From assembly GCA_020846635.1 (NCBI GenBank), contig JADLDO010000047.1:124001-188000 (forward strand): 64,000 nucleotides of DNA, written 5' to 3'. Position 1 is the stretch's first letter. Each line of letters starts with the position of its first letter. Origin of the DNA: Caldilineaceae bacterium (GTDB lineage: Bacteria; Chloroflexota; Anaerolineae; Caldilineales; Caldilineaceae). Position numbers and translations under genes: made by a program. Under the pieces are notes generated by a model. It worked only from the letters and a program-made list of their open reading frames with translations, had not been told where the DNA came from and did not search any database. Positions 36,595 through 48,505 of the stretch are shown piece by piece.

Positions 36595-37553
36595 GGTGTC
36601 ATCTCCTCATGCGTCACTTTCGTCATCTCTTTTGACATCTCTTCACTCATCTCTTCGATGGCTGCTGCACATAGCCCTTGGGGGATGCGCTCCGCATCTT
36701 CTACCAGCGCACAAAGCCGCTGGAGGTTCATCAAATCTTCTTTGAGGTCATCTTCTTTGGGTGTTTCCAACAGCATAGGAATTCCATCCCACCGTGGATC
36801 ATTCAGCACAAAGCGAAACCCCTCCACACCAATCTCACCTTCGCCAATATGGGTATGGCGGTCGAGGTGGCTGCCGAGCTTGCCCTTGCTGTCGTTGAGA
36901 TGCCAGCATTTTAATGCGGGCAGCCCCAATTCCCGGTCTAGCTCCTCGAGCATGGCGGTATAGCCGTCGAGTGTGCGCAGATCATAGCCCGCGGCGAAGG
37001 CATGGCAGGTGTCCATGCAGATGCCCACGCGCGCAGGATTATCGACCTGTTCAATGATGCGGCGCAGCTCGCCAATGCTGCCGCCCAAGCATGTGCCTTG
37101 CCCTGCCATCAATTCCAACAGGGTGATGGTGTCGCTGCATTGGGGCGTAGCAGCATGAATCTGGTTGAGCGCGGCGGCAATGCGCGCGATGCCCGCTTCT
37201 GTCCCAGAACCCGTGTGCGCGCCGGGATGCAGCACGACATGGGGAATGGCATAGGCATGGGCGCGCTCGATCTCGTCCTGGTGCGCGGCGATGCTCTTTT
37301 TCCAGAGCGGCTCTTGGGGGCTTGCCAGGTTGATCAAATAGCTGGCATGGCTCACCGCATCGCCAATCTGGTGGAGCGGCATTTGTACATGCCAACGATC
37401 CACATCATCTTGGGAGATGGGCGGGCCTTGCCATTGGCGGTTATTTTTGGTGAAGACCTGGACAGCGTTGCTCTTCACCGACGCCGCACGATCCAATGCA
37501 TAGCTCACGCCACCGGCAATGGACATATGTGCGCCGAGCTTCAAGATGCCCAT
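36591..37553 (-). CDS. nfo: Endonuclease IV (AP endonuclease)
   Basis: 320 aa; the core matches Nfo of about 280 residues. Zinc-ligand segments are present in order: GAHMSIAGG, H in AVSHASYLINLASP, VLHPGAHTG, LLELMAGQG, CMDTCHAFAAGYD, CWHLNDSKGKLGSHLDRHTHIGEG (in part) and LLETPKED. It cuts DNA 5' to abasic sites in base-excision repair. The extra C-terminal ~25 residues are Met/Glu-rich near-repeats (EEMSEEMSKEMTK), encoded by a degenerate TCATCTCTT-like tandem run. The start lies 3 nt after secA, and the stop overlaps the Uma2 gene. Confidence 0.95.
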   Translation of the reverse strand: MGILKLGAHMSIAGGVSYALDRAASVKSNAVQVFTKNNRQWQGPPISQDDVDRWHVQMPLHQIGDAVSHASYLINLASPQEPLWKKSIAAHQDEIERAHAYAIPHVVLHPGAHTGSGTEAGIARIAAALNQIHAATPQCSDTITLLELMAGQGTCLGGSIGELRRIIEQVDNPARVGICMDTCHAFAAGYDLRTLDGYTAMLEELDRELGLPALKCWHLNDSKGKLGSHLDRHTHIGEGEIGVEGFRFVLNDPRWDGIPMLLETPKEDDLKEDLMNLQRLCALVEDAERIPQGLCAAAIEEMSEEMSKEMTKVTHEEMTP

Positions 37554-37556
37554 GAA

Positions 37557-40523
<2,967 letters not shown>

Positions 40524-40748
40524 AGGTATTCCTTATCGATAACGCTGGATAGCGCGTACACAAGCGGTGATGGCTACCCAGGTCAATTCCCCATCGTGCT
40601 CCTCTGGGTTTTTCGTGTGCGCTCTGGCACGCCGAAAATGGGCCTTGTTATTCTACCACGCCAAGCCCCTCCGTCAACCTTGCATGGGGGAGTGCGATGT
40701 ATCTTGGCGTTGCCGAAGTCCAAAAACCCCACCCCAGAGCAATGACAA

Positions 40749-40771
40749 CGCCCCAGGATTACCCTGGGGCG
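40749..40771. terminator. Possible hairpin terminator between hsp20 and secA
   Basis: CGCCCCAGG (40749-40757) pairs with CCTGGGGCG (40763-40771) around a five-base loop. No long T-run follows directly on the minus strand, so efficiency is doubtful. The rest of 40524-40803 holds the secA upstream region, with nothing else recognised. Confidence 0.45.
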
Positions 40772-40803
40772 CTGCTTTCTCAGGAGGATTCGTCACGAAC
40801 GTT

Positions 40804-41283
40804 CTACTTGGTCTGAATCTTGATCTGTTTGGGCTTAACGGCTTCCGCTTTGGGAACGATCAAGGTCAAGAGGCCATTGTGAAATTCGGCCTCAATGGCA
40901 TCGGCGTTCACCGGTACGTTGAAGCTTAAGCGGCGGGAAAAGCTCCCATGATATAGCTCACGCTTGATGAACTCGGCTCCTTCCGGCGCAGCGGGGAGAG
41001 TGCCACGAATGGTCAACTCATCTGCTTCAAAGGTAATCTCCACATCTTCGGGGTTGATCCCAGGGAGATAGGCGTTAACCTGGAACGCTTCGGGCGTGGC
41101 CCATACGTCTACAGGGAGAAGGGTTCCTTGCTCGTAGGGCTGCTCAGTGCTGCCGCCGTTGGGAGCAGCATTACTGCCTCCATAGCTGCTGTAGTCGTAG
41201 GAGGCATTGTTGAAAAAACGATTCATCAGGTTGCTCAGGGTTGCTGCGTCCTGTGCCAGGTTGCTGTAAGTACGTACACGCAT
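40804..41283 (-). CDS. Small heat-shock protein, Hsp20/alpha-crystallin family
   Basis: 160 aa from ATG 41283, with GAGGAGA 8 nt upstream. The alpha-crystallin domain (about 55-150) starts at VDVWATPEAFQVNAYLPGINP and ends with the G-L-L-T-L-I-V-P-K motif; the C-terminal IKIQ can act as the I-x-I tail motif that links dimers. The N-terminal 45 residues are flexible, rich in Asn/Tyr/Ser/Gly. It is an ATP-independent holdase for unfolding proteins. No CIRCE (GCACTC-N9-GAGTGC) element was found upstream; a TATAGT on the minus strand at 41444-41449 is an isolated possible -10. Confidence 0.93.
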   Translation of the reverse strand: MRVRTYSNLAQDAATLSNLMNRFFNNASYDYSSYGGSNAAPNGGSTEQPYEQGTLLPVDVWATPEAFQVNAYLPGINPEDVEITFEADELTIRGTLPAAPEGAEFIKRELYHGSFSRRLSFNVPVNADAIEAEFHNGLLTLIVPKAEAVKPKQIKIQTK

Positions 41284-41542
41284 AGTTGAAGTTCTCCTCA
41301 TAAGTTTCTAGATAAGGTTCTAGTAGGGTCTGATTTACGTGTAGATTACGTCATCATCTCTGCTGTGTGCTGTGCAGAGTCTATTTTTAGGAACGGTCTT
41401 ACTTGCTTTTACTCTCTACTTTCATCATTTACTTCTATTATTCACTATAGCGACCCGACGTTAGCGGGGCGCAAGTGGATTGTTACGCTCATATAAGCAC
41501 AACGTCAGCATTGCATTAGCGCCAATGGGCCAGGTTGCAAGA

Positions 41543-41794
41543 CTAGGTACGAGCTAGTTGGCGGCTGGTCAGCCGTATCTGAACCATGCATTGTCCTGCC
41601 GCACGTCGTGCAAGGCGCATTGCTAACTGCTTTACCTCATCGTCAACCGTCCAACCTTCAAGCACCACACAATGATGGCTGGCAACCACTGTAATTTGTG
41701 CGGTTGCTCCACCCAGCAGCGGGTGGCTTGCCAGGGCATCACGCACTCGCCAGGCGGTGTTGGGGTCGGCGGCGTTCATTGCCACGCGTACCAT
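41543..41794 (-). CDS. Small BON-domain-like protein
   Basis: 83 aa from ATG 41794, which has AGAGGAG 7 nt upstream; the frame is open nine codons further to a less likely start. RVRDALASHPLLGGATAQITVVASHHCVVLEGWTVDDEV (described in part) has the pattern of a BON domain: helix, two strands with 'V-x-L-x-G', helix. BON domains bind phospholipid or other ligands, often in envelope stress proteins such as OsmY, but no signal peptide is present here. Proximity to hsp20 suggests a stress role, which is only inference. Confidence 0.6.
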   Translation of the reverse strand: MVRVAMNAADPNTAWRVRDALASHPLLGGATAQITVVASHHCVVLEGWTVDDEVKQLAMRLARRAAGQCMVQIRLTSRQLART

Positions 41795-41920
41795 GATTAC
41801 AACTCCTCTACGAACGATCAAACTCTCTGGCTACCAGTATGACATGGGGACGTTAACAGGACGCATGTAGCACGTTTGCACTCTGTATACGTTTTTGGGG
41901 AGACGCATGGGCGTGCAGAA

Positions 41921-41951
41921 CCCTCCCGGAAGCTTCAGGCTTCCGGGAGGG
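41921..41951. repeat. Palindromic element, copy 2
   Basis: CCCTCCCGGAAGC (41921-41933) and GCTTCCGGGAGGG (41939-41951) pair perfectly around TTCAG. The core CCCGGAAGC/GCTTCCGGG is shared with the elements at 14737-14767 and 51984-52011. It lies between the BON-like gene and rmd, about 30 nt upstream of the rmd promoter. Confidence 0.8.
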
Positions 41952-41983
41952 TGTGGGGTCCTGTGCATTGCGAGGCAGATGTT

Positions 41984-42012
41984 TTGTAGGCGAGAGTTCT
42001 GTACACTATACT
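41984..42012 (+). promoter_or_regulatory. Predicted promoter of rmd
   Basis: TTGTAG (41984-41989), a 17-bp spacer and TATACT (42007-42012), about 75 nt before the ATG at 42086. Confidence 0.65.
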
Positions 42013-42085
42013 GGCACCTGAGTCAATGCGAAGTTGATGCAAAGGCGATGTGAGGGAGATTGCAAAAAGGCGCGAGGGATGTGCA

Positions 42086-43114
42086 ATGCGGGTATTGTTG
42101 ACAGGAGCCGCTGGTTTCACGGGCAGTCATTTAGCTGAATATTTGCTTGGCGAGGCACTCGCTCCAGGGCAAGGCCGGATGCTGGCTGCGGGGGCGGGAG
42201 AGGCCATTGAGCTACACTGTGTCGTACACCGGCATGACCGCCGCATCCACCATTTGCGTCACCTCATGCAACTGCACCGCGGCGACCTACGCAACGGGCT
42301 GTGGGTCAATGATCTGATAGAGAATGTGCAGCCCGATTATCTCCTGCATCTGGCTGCCTGGAGCGATGTGGGCGGTTCATGGCAGCAGCCGTGGACGACC
42401 TATGAGCTGAACATCCAGTGCCAACTCCATTTGTTGCAGGCGCTACAGCGTTGGTCGCCCAAGTGCCGGGTGCTGGTTGTGACCTCGAACGAAGTTTACG
42501 GGCTGCTCAACCCGGATGACCTGCCCGTTGATGAGGAAACTCCTTTTCGCCCCAATAACCCCTACGGCGTGAGCAAAGTGACGCAGGATATGATGGCGCT
42601 GCAATATTGGCTGAGCCATCAATTGCCCACTGTGCGCGTACGCAGCTTTAACCACATTGGCCCCGGTCAGGCCGATGTTTTTGTCGCCAGTGCCTTTGCC
42701 CGCCAGATCGCCGAAATCGAAGCCGGGCAGCGTCAGCCGGTGGTGACGGTGGGCAATTTGGAGGCGCAGCGCGATTTTACCGATGTGCGCGACGTGGTAC
42801 GTGCCTACTGGTCGGTGATCCAAGAGGGCGAGGCAGGGGAGGTGTACAACGTGGGCAGCGGTCAAGCGCGCTCTGCACGCTGGCTGTTAGAGACATTGCT
42901 AACGCTGACGCCCGTACAAGTCGAGGTGAAGATCGATCCGGATCGCCTGCGCCCCAGCGACGTGCCGATCAGTGTCTGTGATAACCGGCGTTTGGTGCAG
43001 GCCACAGGCTGGCAACCGCAGGTAGATTTGCGCCAGTCGCTGCAAGACTTGCTGAACGACTGGCGCAGGGAAGTGCAAACCCACGGAGCAAAGGACTTAT
43101 CGCCTCTCCCTTGA
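42086..43114 (+). CDS. rmd: GDP-4-keto-6-deoxy-D-mannose reductase-like SDR
   Basis: 342 aa from ATG 42086 (GAGGG upstream; the frame runs 12 codons further up). Extended SDR fold: dinucleotide loop TGAAGFTGSHLAEYL, LHLAAWSDVGGSW, TSNEVYG, and the catalytic Y160-x3-K164 in NPYGVSK. The set resembles GDP-6-deoxy-D-lyxo-4-hexulose reductases (RMD), which make GDP-D-rhamnose from the product of GMD, and the next gene is GMD. An extra loop near 25-40 (APGQGRMLAAGAGEA) is unusual. RMD is therefore the best call; a plain sugar epimerase is the alternative. Confidence 0.78.
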   Translation: MRVLLTGAAGFTGSHLAEYLLGEALAPGQGRMLAAGAGEAIELHCVVHRHDRRIHHLRHLMQLHRGDLRNGLWVNDLIENVQPDYLLHLAAWSDVGGSWQQPWTTYELNIQCQLHLLQALQRWSPKCRVLVVTSNEVYGLLNPDDLPVDEETPFRPNNPYGVSKVTQDMMALQYWLSHQLPTVRVRSFNHIGPGQADVFVASAFARQIAEIEAGQRQPVVTVGNLEAQRDFTDVRDVVRAYWSVIQEGEAGEVYNVGSGQARSARWLLETLLTLTPVQVEVKIDPDRLRPSDVPISVCDNRRLVQATGWQPQVDLRQSLQDLLNDWRREVQTHGAKDLSPLP

Positions 43115-43215
43115 TAAGTCGCTCATACCTAAGTTGCCATCTAAGAAAGAGCCGTGCGAGTCTTATGGCTGCACTGGCGCGTAGACGATAGATAAAAGTA
43201 TAAGGAGAAATAAAA

Positions 43216-44220
43216 ATGCCAACCGCATTAGTGACGGGCGTGACAGGCCAAGATGGCAGTTATCTTGCGGAGTTTTTGCTGAGTCGAGGGTATCAGGTCA
43301 TCGGCATGGTGCGCCGTACGAGCACGATCAACTTTGACCGGATCCGTCACATTCAGGATCAAATTGAGATTGTTCAAGGTGATCTGTTGGATCAGATGAG
43401 CTTGATCGCAATTTTGCAGGAATATCACCCACAGGAAGTGTACAACCTGGCGGCGCAGAGCTTTGTCCCCACCAGCTTTACACAGCCGGTTTTGACGGGT
43501 GAGTTCACCGCGCTAGGCGTTACGCGCATGTTGGAGGCGATTCGCATCGTTGACCCCACCATTCGCTTCTATCAAGCCAGCAGCAGCGAGATGTTTGGCA
43601 AGGTAGTGGAAGTCCCGCAGCGCGAAACGACCCCTTTCTATCCGCGCAGCCCTTATGGCGTGGCGAAGGTCTACGGTCACTGGCTTACCGTTAACTATCG
43701 CGAGAGTTATAACATATATGGCTGTTCGGGCATCCTCTTTAACCATGAAAGCCCGCGCCGGGGGCTGGAGTTTGTGACCCACAAGATCACCCATGCGGTG
43801 GCACGTATCAAGATGGGGTTGGCCGATGAACTGCGGCTGGGCAACCTACAGGCGCAGCGCGACTGGGGCTATGCGGGGGACTATGTGCGCGCAATGTGGT
43901 TGATGTTGCAGCAGGATGCGCCGGAGGATTATGTGATTGCCACGGGCGAGACGCACAGCGTACAGGAGTTTGTGGAAGAAGCGTTTGGCTATCAGGATTT
44001 GGATTGGCAAGAGTATGTGGTGCAAGACCCGAAGTTTTATCGCCCGGCTGAGGTCGATCTGTTGGTGGGTGATGCGAGCAAGGCAGGCCGCGAGCTGGGC
44101 TGGGAGCCGACCGTGGACTTCCGCGGGCTGGTGCGGCTCATGGTCGATGCCGACCTACGCACGCTGCAAGATCCCAGTCAAGGGTATCCCTCCGCTGCGG
44201 AGGAAGTGCCGCAGAGGTAG
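43216..44220 (+). CDS. gmd: GDP-mannose 4,6-dehydratase
   Basis: 334 aa, a normal GMD length. Dinucleotide loop [47 protein letters not shown], catalytic Y147-x3-K151 in SPYGVAK and the substrate loop [13 protein letters not shown]. It dehydrates GDP-mannose to GDP-4-keto-6-deoxymannose with bound NADP. AAGGAG lies 7 nt upstream. With rmd immediately before it, the pair should supply GDP-D-rhamnose for surface glycans assembled by the nearby glycosyltransferases. Confidence 0.95.
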   Translation: MPTALVTGVTGQDGSYLAEFLLSRGYQVIGMVRRTSTINFDRIRHIQDQIEIVQGDLLDQMSLIAILQEYHPQEVYNLAAQSFVPTSFTQPVLTGEFTALGVTRMLEAIRIVDPTIRFYQASSSEMFGKVVEVPQRETTPFYPRSPYGVAKVYGHWLTVNYRESYNIYGCSGILFNHESPRRGLEFVTHKITHAVARIKMGLADELRLGNLQAQRDWGYAGDYVRAMWLMLQQDAPEDYVIATGETHSVQEFVEEAFGYQDLDWQEYVVQDPKFYRPAEVDLLVGDASKAGRELGWEPTVDFRGLVRLMVDADLRTLQDPSQGYPSAAEEVPQR

Positions 44221-44353
44221 ATCCTCGTTCGTGACTACTTTGCCCCTTGTTTTTGGGCAGAATCCCTTTTAGGGTGTAGATTAATGGGGTATGTTCCCTC
44301 GTAATCTACCTGCTGTTCCTGATCTGTTCATAGATTGATTTGATATTACTTGT

Positions 44354-44944
44354 ATGGCTGAAAAACTTCGCCTCTTTGTTAGCGCTACCAGCGACCTTGA
44401 AAATTCCCGCGCCGTCATTGGGCGCGCTGTGGCGGATCTGCCGGTGCAAATCGGCGTGGAGATTCGCCGCACGCCTGCGCAGGGTGCTGCCTATGACGAC
44501 ATTTTTGAGTTGATTGCCAATGTTGACCGTGTCTATTTTTTGTTGGGCCGCGATATTACGGCACCTGCGGGTGCGGAGTGGCATTTGGCCTGGCAGTTAG
44601 AGCGGTCGATCCTGCCGTTGCGTGCAGTTGTCCCGCGCACACCCGCTGCCCAGGAATTTGCGCGTAATTTCCTGGGTGAGTGGACGCGCCTGCGCTCCAA
44701 CGCAGAGCTGGCGCGGCTGGTGACATTGGACTTGGTGCGAATTCTCGACCATCCGACCAATCGCTATGGGCTAACTGTGCCCGACTTTGAATTGCTCAAA
44801 CTCCATGCGGCGCGTGTCATGAAGCAAGCGCCTGATGTGCAAGGCGAGGCTGGGGGAGCGGAAGGCGGCGGCGTGCTGCTGGACACCGTCCATGGCGAGG
44901 AGTTTAATGATCAGTTCGATGATGAGTTGCTCGTCAGCAACTGA
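44354..44944 (+). CDS. DUF4062-like protein of unknown function
   Basis: 196 aa, soluble. The N-terminus, KLRLFVSATSDLENSRAVIG, resembles DUF4062 ('V-F-I-S-S-T-x-x-D-L'), a nucleoside-hydrolase/TIR-like Rossmann fold found in signalling and defence proteins. ADLPVQIGVEIRRTP and VDRVYFLLGRDITAPAGAEWHLAW follow, the layout of a compact Rossmann domain. The acidic C-terminus (GEEFNDQFDDELLV) lacks motifs. The stop overlaps the next start (TGATG), so it is translated with the membrane proteins of the glycan locus. A defence role is not supported by neighbours. Confidence 0.6.
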   Translation: MAEKLRLFVSATSDLENSRAVIGRAVADLPVQIGVEIRRTPAQGAAYDDIFELIANVDRVYFLLGRDITAPAGAEWHLAWQLERSILPLRAVVPRTPAAQEFARNFLGEWTRLRSNAELARLVTLDLVRILDHPTNRYGLTVPDFELLKLHAARVMKQAPDVQGEAGGAEGGGVLLDTVHGEEFNDQFDDELLVSN

Positions 44945-46518
44945 TGCCCGCGCCGGTGATGCCACTGATGACGCCTTCGAATGCACGAGTGCCTCGCTTG
45001 GGGCTTTGGCTGCTGCTGCTGGGTTGCCTCTTTGCCTGTGCCCCAACCACCTATCCAGGGTACTGGCAGAGTCAAGAAGGGTTTGTTCCTGTCTTTAACG
45101 CCACCCATTCCGGCAGCATCGCGAGCCTGGCAACCATGCCCGATCTTTGGCGTGGAACAGGGCGAGGTGCGTTCCTGCTGGCGCAATCCCTGATGGTGTT
45201 GGGGGCTACGCCTGTAGCCGCTGTGCGTGCCACCTTTGCGCTGGCACTGCTGCTCGGTGGGTTGGGGGTCTATGTGTGGCTGCACCCGCGGCTGGGGGAT
45301 CGCACAGCGGGGCTGGCAGGGCTGGTCTATCTGCTGCTGCCGCCAATTCTGGCAACGGTCTATGTGCGCGGGAGCGTAGCTGATGCGCTGATTGTGGGGT
45401 TGCTGCCGCTGGCGCTGGCAGGGATCGCTAGCTATGCCGAGGGCCATTCGCTCACGGCGGCGGCAGTGGTCGTCCTCAGCGTCTTGTGGATGTGGCGCAG
45501 CCAGCCTGGGCTGGCGCTTTTTGCCACGCTGCTGCTGATCGTCTATGCGGCGACGGTAGAGCGCTCGCGGTTGGGAGTTCTGGTCGCAGCCGTGTCGGGC
45601 GTGGCTGGGCTGGCGAGCCTGCTCCCTCTCTGGTCGATCCAAACGGCTTCTCCTGTTGACTTCTCCCGCCATTTTCTGAATGTGGCACAATTCTTTGTCA
45701 GTGGCTGGCAGCCATTCTCGACTATCAACACTTGGCAAAATGAACCTTTCCAATTGGGCTTTGCCGCGCTGGCCTTTAGCGTGCTGGGCGTGTGGCTGTG
45801 GACGCGGCGTGTGGGCAATCAGCGGGATGGTATGACGCAGCGGCTCTTGCGCTTTAGTTGGACAGGCATCGGGATTGTTCTGCTGCTGTCGCTTACGATT
45901 GCCGCGCCGCTCTGGTCGCTGACTGGCGCGGGCCGGTTGCTCACCTATCCGTGGCAACTGCTTCTGCTGGCGTGCCCATTACTGGCAGTGACGGCAGGGA
46001 GTTTGCCTGCACTCAACCCTCATTTGCAGCGCGCGCCACTTTGGCTGACGTTGGTGGGGCTAGTAATGTTGAGCAGCTATCCCTATTTGTCTGCCGACTA
46101 TACCCAAGTCACACCACCTGCCGCGCCGGTTGCAACCTTTGGTCAGCATCCTGACCTGGTGTTGCTTGAAGCGAATTTGAGTGAGGACAAAGCCGCGGGT
46201 GAGGCGACGTTGGATGTCACCTGGCAAGTGTTGCAGCCGTTACCGTTTGATTACAGCATCTTTTTCCAGGCCGTACGTCCAGAGGATGACGGTTGGCAGG
46301 TGGTGGCGCAGCTTGACACCCAACCGCGCCAGGGGCTAGAACCCGCCACCAGTTGGCTGCCCGGCAAAATCATGACCGATACCTATCAACTGGAGTTGCC
46401 TAGCCCGCTGCCACAGGGGGAGCTGCGCTATTTCTATGGCTATTATGACTGGCGCGATGGCACACGGCTGCCGGTTGATGGCGGCATTGATGACAAGTTA
46501 ATCCTCTATGGTGACTGA
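44944..46518 (+). CDS. Multi-spanning membrane protein, PTPS-related/GT-C-like
   Basis: 524 aa; starts within TGATG overlapping the preceding stop. A signal-like first helix (LGLWLLLLGCLFACA) precedes about ten membrane helices, then a soluble beta domain from ~400 (LVLLEANLSEDKAAGEATLDVTWQ in part, FDYSIFFQAVRPEDDG) like the C-terminal domains of the first glycosyltransferases in the window. NATHSGSIASLATMPDLWRG lies in the first loop where the catalytic acidic pair of GT-C enzymes would be, but no D-E pair is present. It overlaps the next gene by 11 nt. Probably paired with it in glycan assembly; reaction unknown. Confidence 0.65.
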   Translation: MPAPVMPLMTPSNARVPRLGLWLLLLGCLFACAPTTYPGYWQSQEGFVPVFNATHSGSIASLATMPDLWRGTGRGAFLLAQSLMVLGATPVAAVRATFALALLLGGLGVYVWLHPRLGDRTAGLAGLVYLLLPPILATVYVRGSVADALIVGLLPLALAGIASYAEGHSLTAAAVVVLSVLWMWRSQPGLALFATLLLIVYAATVERSRLGVLVAAVSGVAGLASLLPLWSIQTASPVDFSRHFLNVAQFFVSGWQPFSTINTWQNEPFQLGFAALAFSVLGVWLWTRRVGNQRDGMTQRLLRFSWTGIGIVLLLSLTIAAPLWSLTGAGRLLTYPWQLLLLACPLLAVTAGSLPALNPHLQRAPLWLTLVGLVMLSSYPYLSADYTQVTPPAAPVATFGQHPDLVLLEANLSEDKAAGEATLDVTWQVLQPLPFDYSIFFQAVRPEDDGWQVVAQLDTQPRQGLEPATSWLPGKIMTDTYQLELPSPLPQGELRYFYGYYDWRDGTRLPVDGGIDDKLILYGD

Positions 46519-48448
46519 TTTGGCACGACGGGGCGTGGCGGCTCCGCAATCCACGGCGCAGAGTGTGCCGATTCCTGTCTGGCGCGATGGACTTTTCTGG
46601 CTCACCCTTGTCCTGAGCTGGTTTGCCGTGGCTCCCTTTACGCTCCCCGGCTATTTTTGGGGAGCCAACGACGCCCGTCACCATGTCTACTTTCTCTTTG
46701 AATACAACCGGCTGGTGGCAGATGGTATCTGGTGGCCGCGCTGGAGTCCCGACTTTGCCTTTGGCTATGGCTATCCCTTCTTTAACATTTATGCGCCGCT
46801 CAGTCATTTCCTGGCTGAACTGCTCCTGCACTTCCTGGGCTTTAGCTACACAGGGGCCATAGAAACGGTCTTTGGCCTGAGCGTAGTGGGCAGCGCCGCG
46901 GCCATGTATCTTTTTGTGCGGGCCTGGGGTGGGCGACCGGCGGCGATGCTGGCGGCGACGGTCTATGTCTTTATCCCCTATCACCTGCTCAATTTGTATG
47001 TGCGGGCGAATTTGGCCGAGAGCATGGCCTTTGTGTGGATGCCCCTTTGTCTGTGGACAATGCGCCAGTTGATTGTGCGCCCGCGCTATGGCTGGCTGGT
47101 GGGGCTGGCGTCAAGCTATGGCGCGCTGATGCTGACCAGCAACCTGATTGTCGTACTCTTTTCGCCCTTTCTGGGAGTCTATGCGCTGGCGCTGACCTTT
47201 GTCTATGGCGCGCCGGTCAACGGACGGCTGGCGGGGATGGGGCAGTGGACAAGAAGTTTGCTGCGGCGAGGCGTGCCGGGTGTCTTGGGCCTGATAGCTG
47301 GGCTAGGGCTGAGCGCGATCTTTTGGATTCCGATGGTATTGGAATACAAGTGGGTGCGCGTTGACCAATGGTTTGATGGTCGCTATGACTTTGGTGGTCA
47401 TTTTGTGGAATGGTACCAACTCTTTAGCCCAAAGTGGGGCTTTGGCGTCAGCACGATTGGCCCTGATGATCCGGTTGGCTTCCAGATTGGCCTTGCGGCG
47501 CTGCTGTTGGCGGTGGCAGGGGTTTTCTGGGTCTGGCGCACAGCGGGGCTGTTACGCTGGGAGATTGGTGTCTGGGTTGCCGCTGCGCTGGCGAGTCTCT
47601 TTGTGGCGCTGACCTGGGCCGCGCCGCTGTGGGGGATGCCGCTAATTGGGAGCTACTTAGGCTATGCACAGTTTCCCTGGCGCTGGTTGAGCGTGACCGC
47701 TGTAGCGCTGAGCGCGCTGGCAGGGCTGCCGCTGCTGGGTGCGCCGGATAACGGTCGCCACGGTCTGTCATTGGGGCTGGTGGGGCTGGTAGCGGTGGTG
47801 CTTTTGAGCAGCTACCCCCTGTTACAGGTGGAGATTCGCGAGCCTGCTGAGGGGCCGGTCAGCCTGGCGGCGCTGATGCGTTTTCAGCAGTCGTCCGATG
47901 AAATGACGGGCAGCACCTTTTGGACAAAGGAGATTCCCACCTGGAGTGGTATGGCGGACATCTATATCACGCAGGATCGCAACGGGGAGCCTGTGACGCC
48001 GGTGGAAACATTAGTTGCTGACGAGGTCATCGATTATAACAAAGAGACAGGGTTTGTGGTACATTCTGAAGCGCACAATAGTGTGATGGAGGAAGTCTTT
48101 TATTGGTCGCCGCTGCCAGGGCGCAGTATTGTCTATAATCACTTCTACTATCCAGGGTGGCGCGCCTATTTGTTGGATGGACGTGGGGGACAGCCAGTGC
48201 AAGAACTGGAGATTGTCCCCGAAGCAGAAGGGACGCTGGGACGCATGACGGTTCCGGTGCCTGTAGGTGAAGGCTATGTGCTGCTGCGTTTCGAAGACAC
48301 GCCACCGCGCATTGTGGGGAGGGTGATCTCGCAGCTAACGCTGGCGGTTTTGGCAGTGGGAGGTCTGGTCGCAGTTTGGTGGAAGCGACGCCAAACGAAA
48401 CTATCTAGGGAGCAGGATGCGCGCGCGGACAATGGCCTGCATGGATGA
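46508..48448 (+). CDS. 6-pyruvoyl-tetrahydropterin-synthase-related membrane protein (GT-C-like)
   Basis: 646 aa, about twelve membrane helices and a soluble C-terminal region. The first loop, FWGANDARHHVYFLFEYNRL, then GIWWPRWSPDFAFGYGYPFFNIYAPLSH (in part), is the hallmark of the PF10131 'PTPS-related' membrane family, whose name is historical and does not imply pterin chemistry; such proteins look like glycosyltransferases. A late motif (YNHFYYPGWRAYLLDG) belongs to the extracytoplasmic YfhO-like tail. It overlaps the previous gene by 11 nt. Likely moves a sugar onto a lipid-linked glycan outside the membrane. Substrate unknown. Confidence 0.78.
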   Translation: MVTDLARRGVAAPQSTAQSVPIPVWRDGLFWLTLVLSWFAVAPFTLPGYFWGANDARHHVYFLFEYNRLVADGIWWPRWSPDFAFGYGYPFFNIYAPLSHFLAELLLHFLGFSYTGAIETVFGLSVVGSAAAMYLFVRAWGGRPAAMLAATVYVFIPYHLLNLYVRANLAESMAFVWMPLCLWTMRQLIVRPRYGWLVGLASSYGALMLTSNLIVVLFSPFLGVYALALTFVYGAPVNGRLAGMGQWTRSLLRRGVPGVLGLIAGLGLSAIFWIPMVLEYKWVRVDQWFDGRYDFGGHFVEWYQLFSPKWGFGVSTIGPDDPVGFQIGLAALLLAVAGVFWVWRTAGLLRWEIGVWVAAALASLFVALTWAAPLWGMPLIGSYLGYAQFPWRWLSVTAVALSALAGLPLLGAPDNGRHGLSLGLVGLVAVVLLSSYPLLQVEIREPAEGPVSLAALMRFQQSSDEMTGSTFWTKEIPTWSGMADIYITQDRNGEPVTPVETLVADEVIDYNKETGFVVHSEAHNSVMEEVFYWSPLPGRSIVYNHFYYPGWRAYLLDGRGGQPVQELEIVPEAEGTLGRMTVPVPVGEGYVLLRFEDTPPRIVGRVISQLTLAVLAVGGLVAVWWKRRQTKLSREQDARADNGLHG

Positions 48449-48505
48449 GTCCTCGTAGACCGATTCGTTCACCGGATTCTTGACGAAGTGGGAGAAGCAG
48501 GATTG

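Noticed and set aside
41284-41542. CIRCE element upstream of hsp20
   Set aside because: No GCACTC-N9-GAGTGC or close variant could be found.
44354-44944. Anti-phage defence island
   Set aside because: The DUF4062-like fold alone does not support it; all neighbours are sugar-nucleotide or membrane glycosylation genes.
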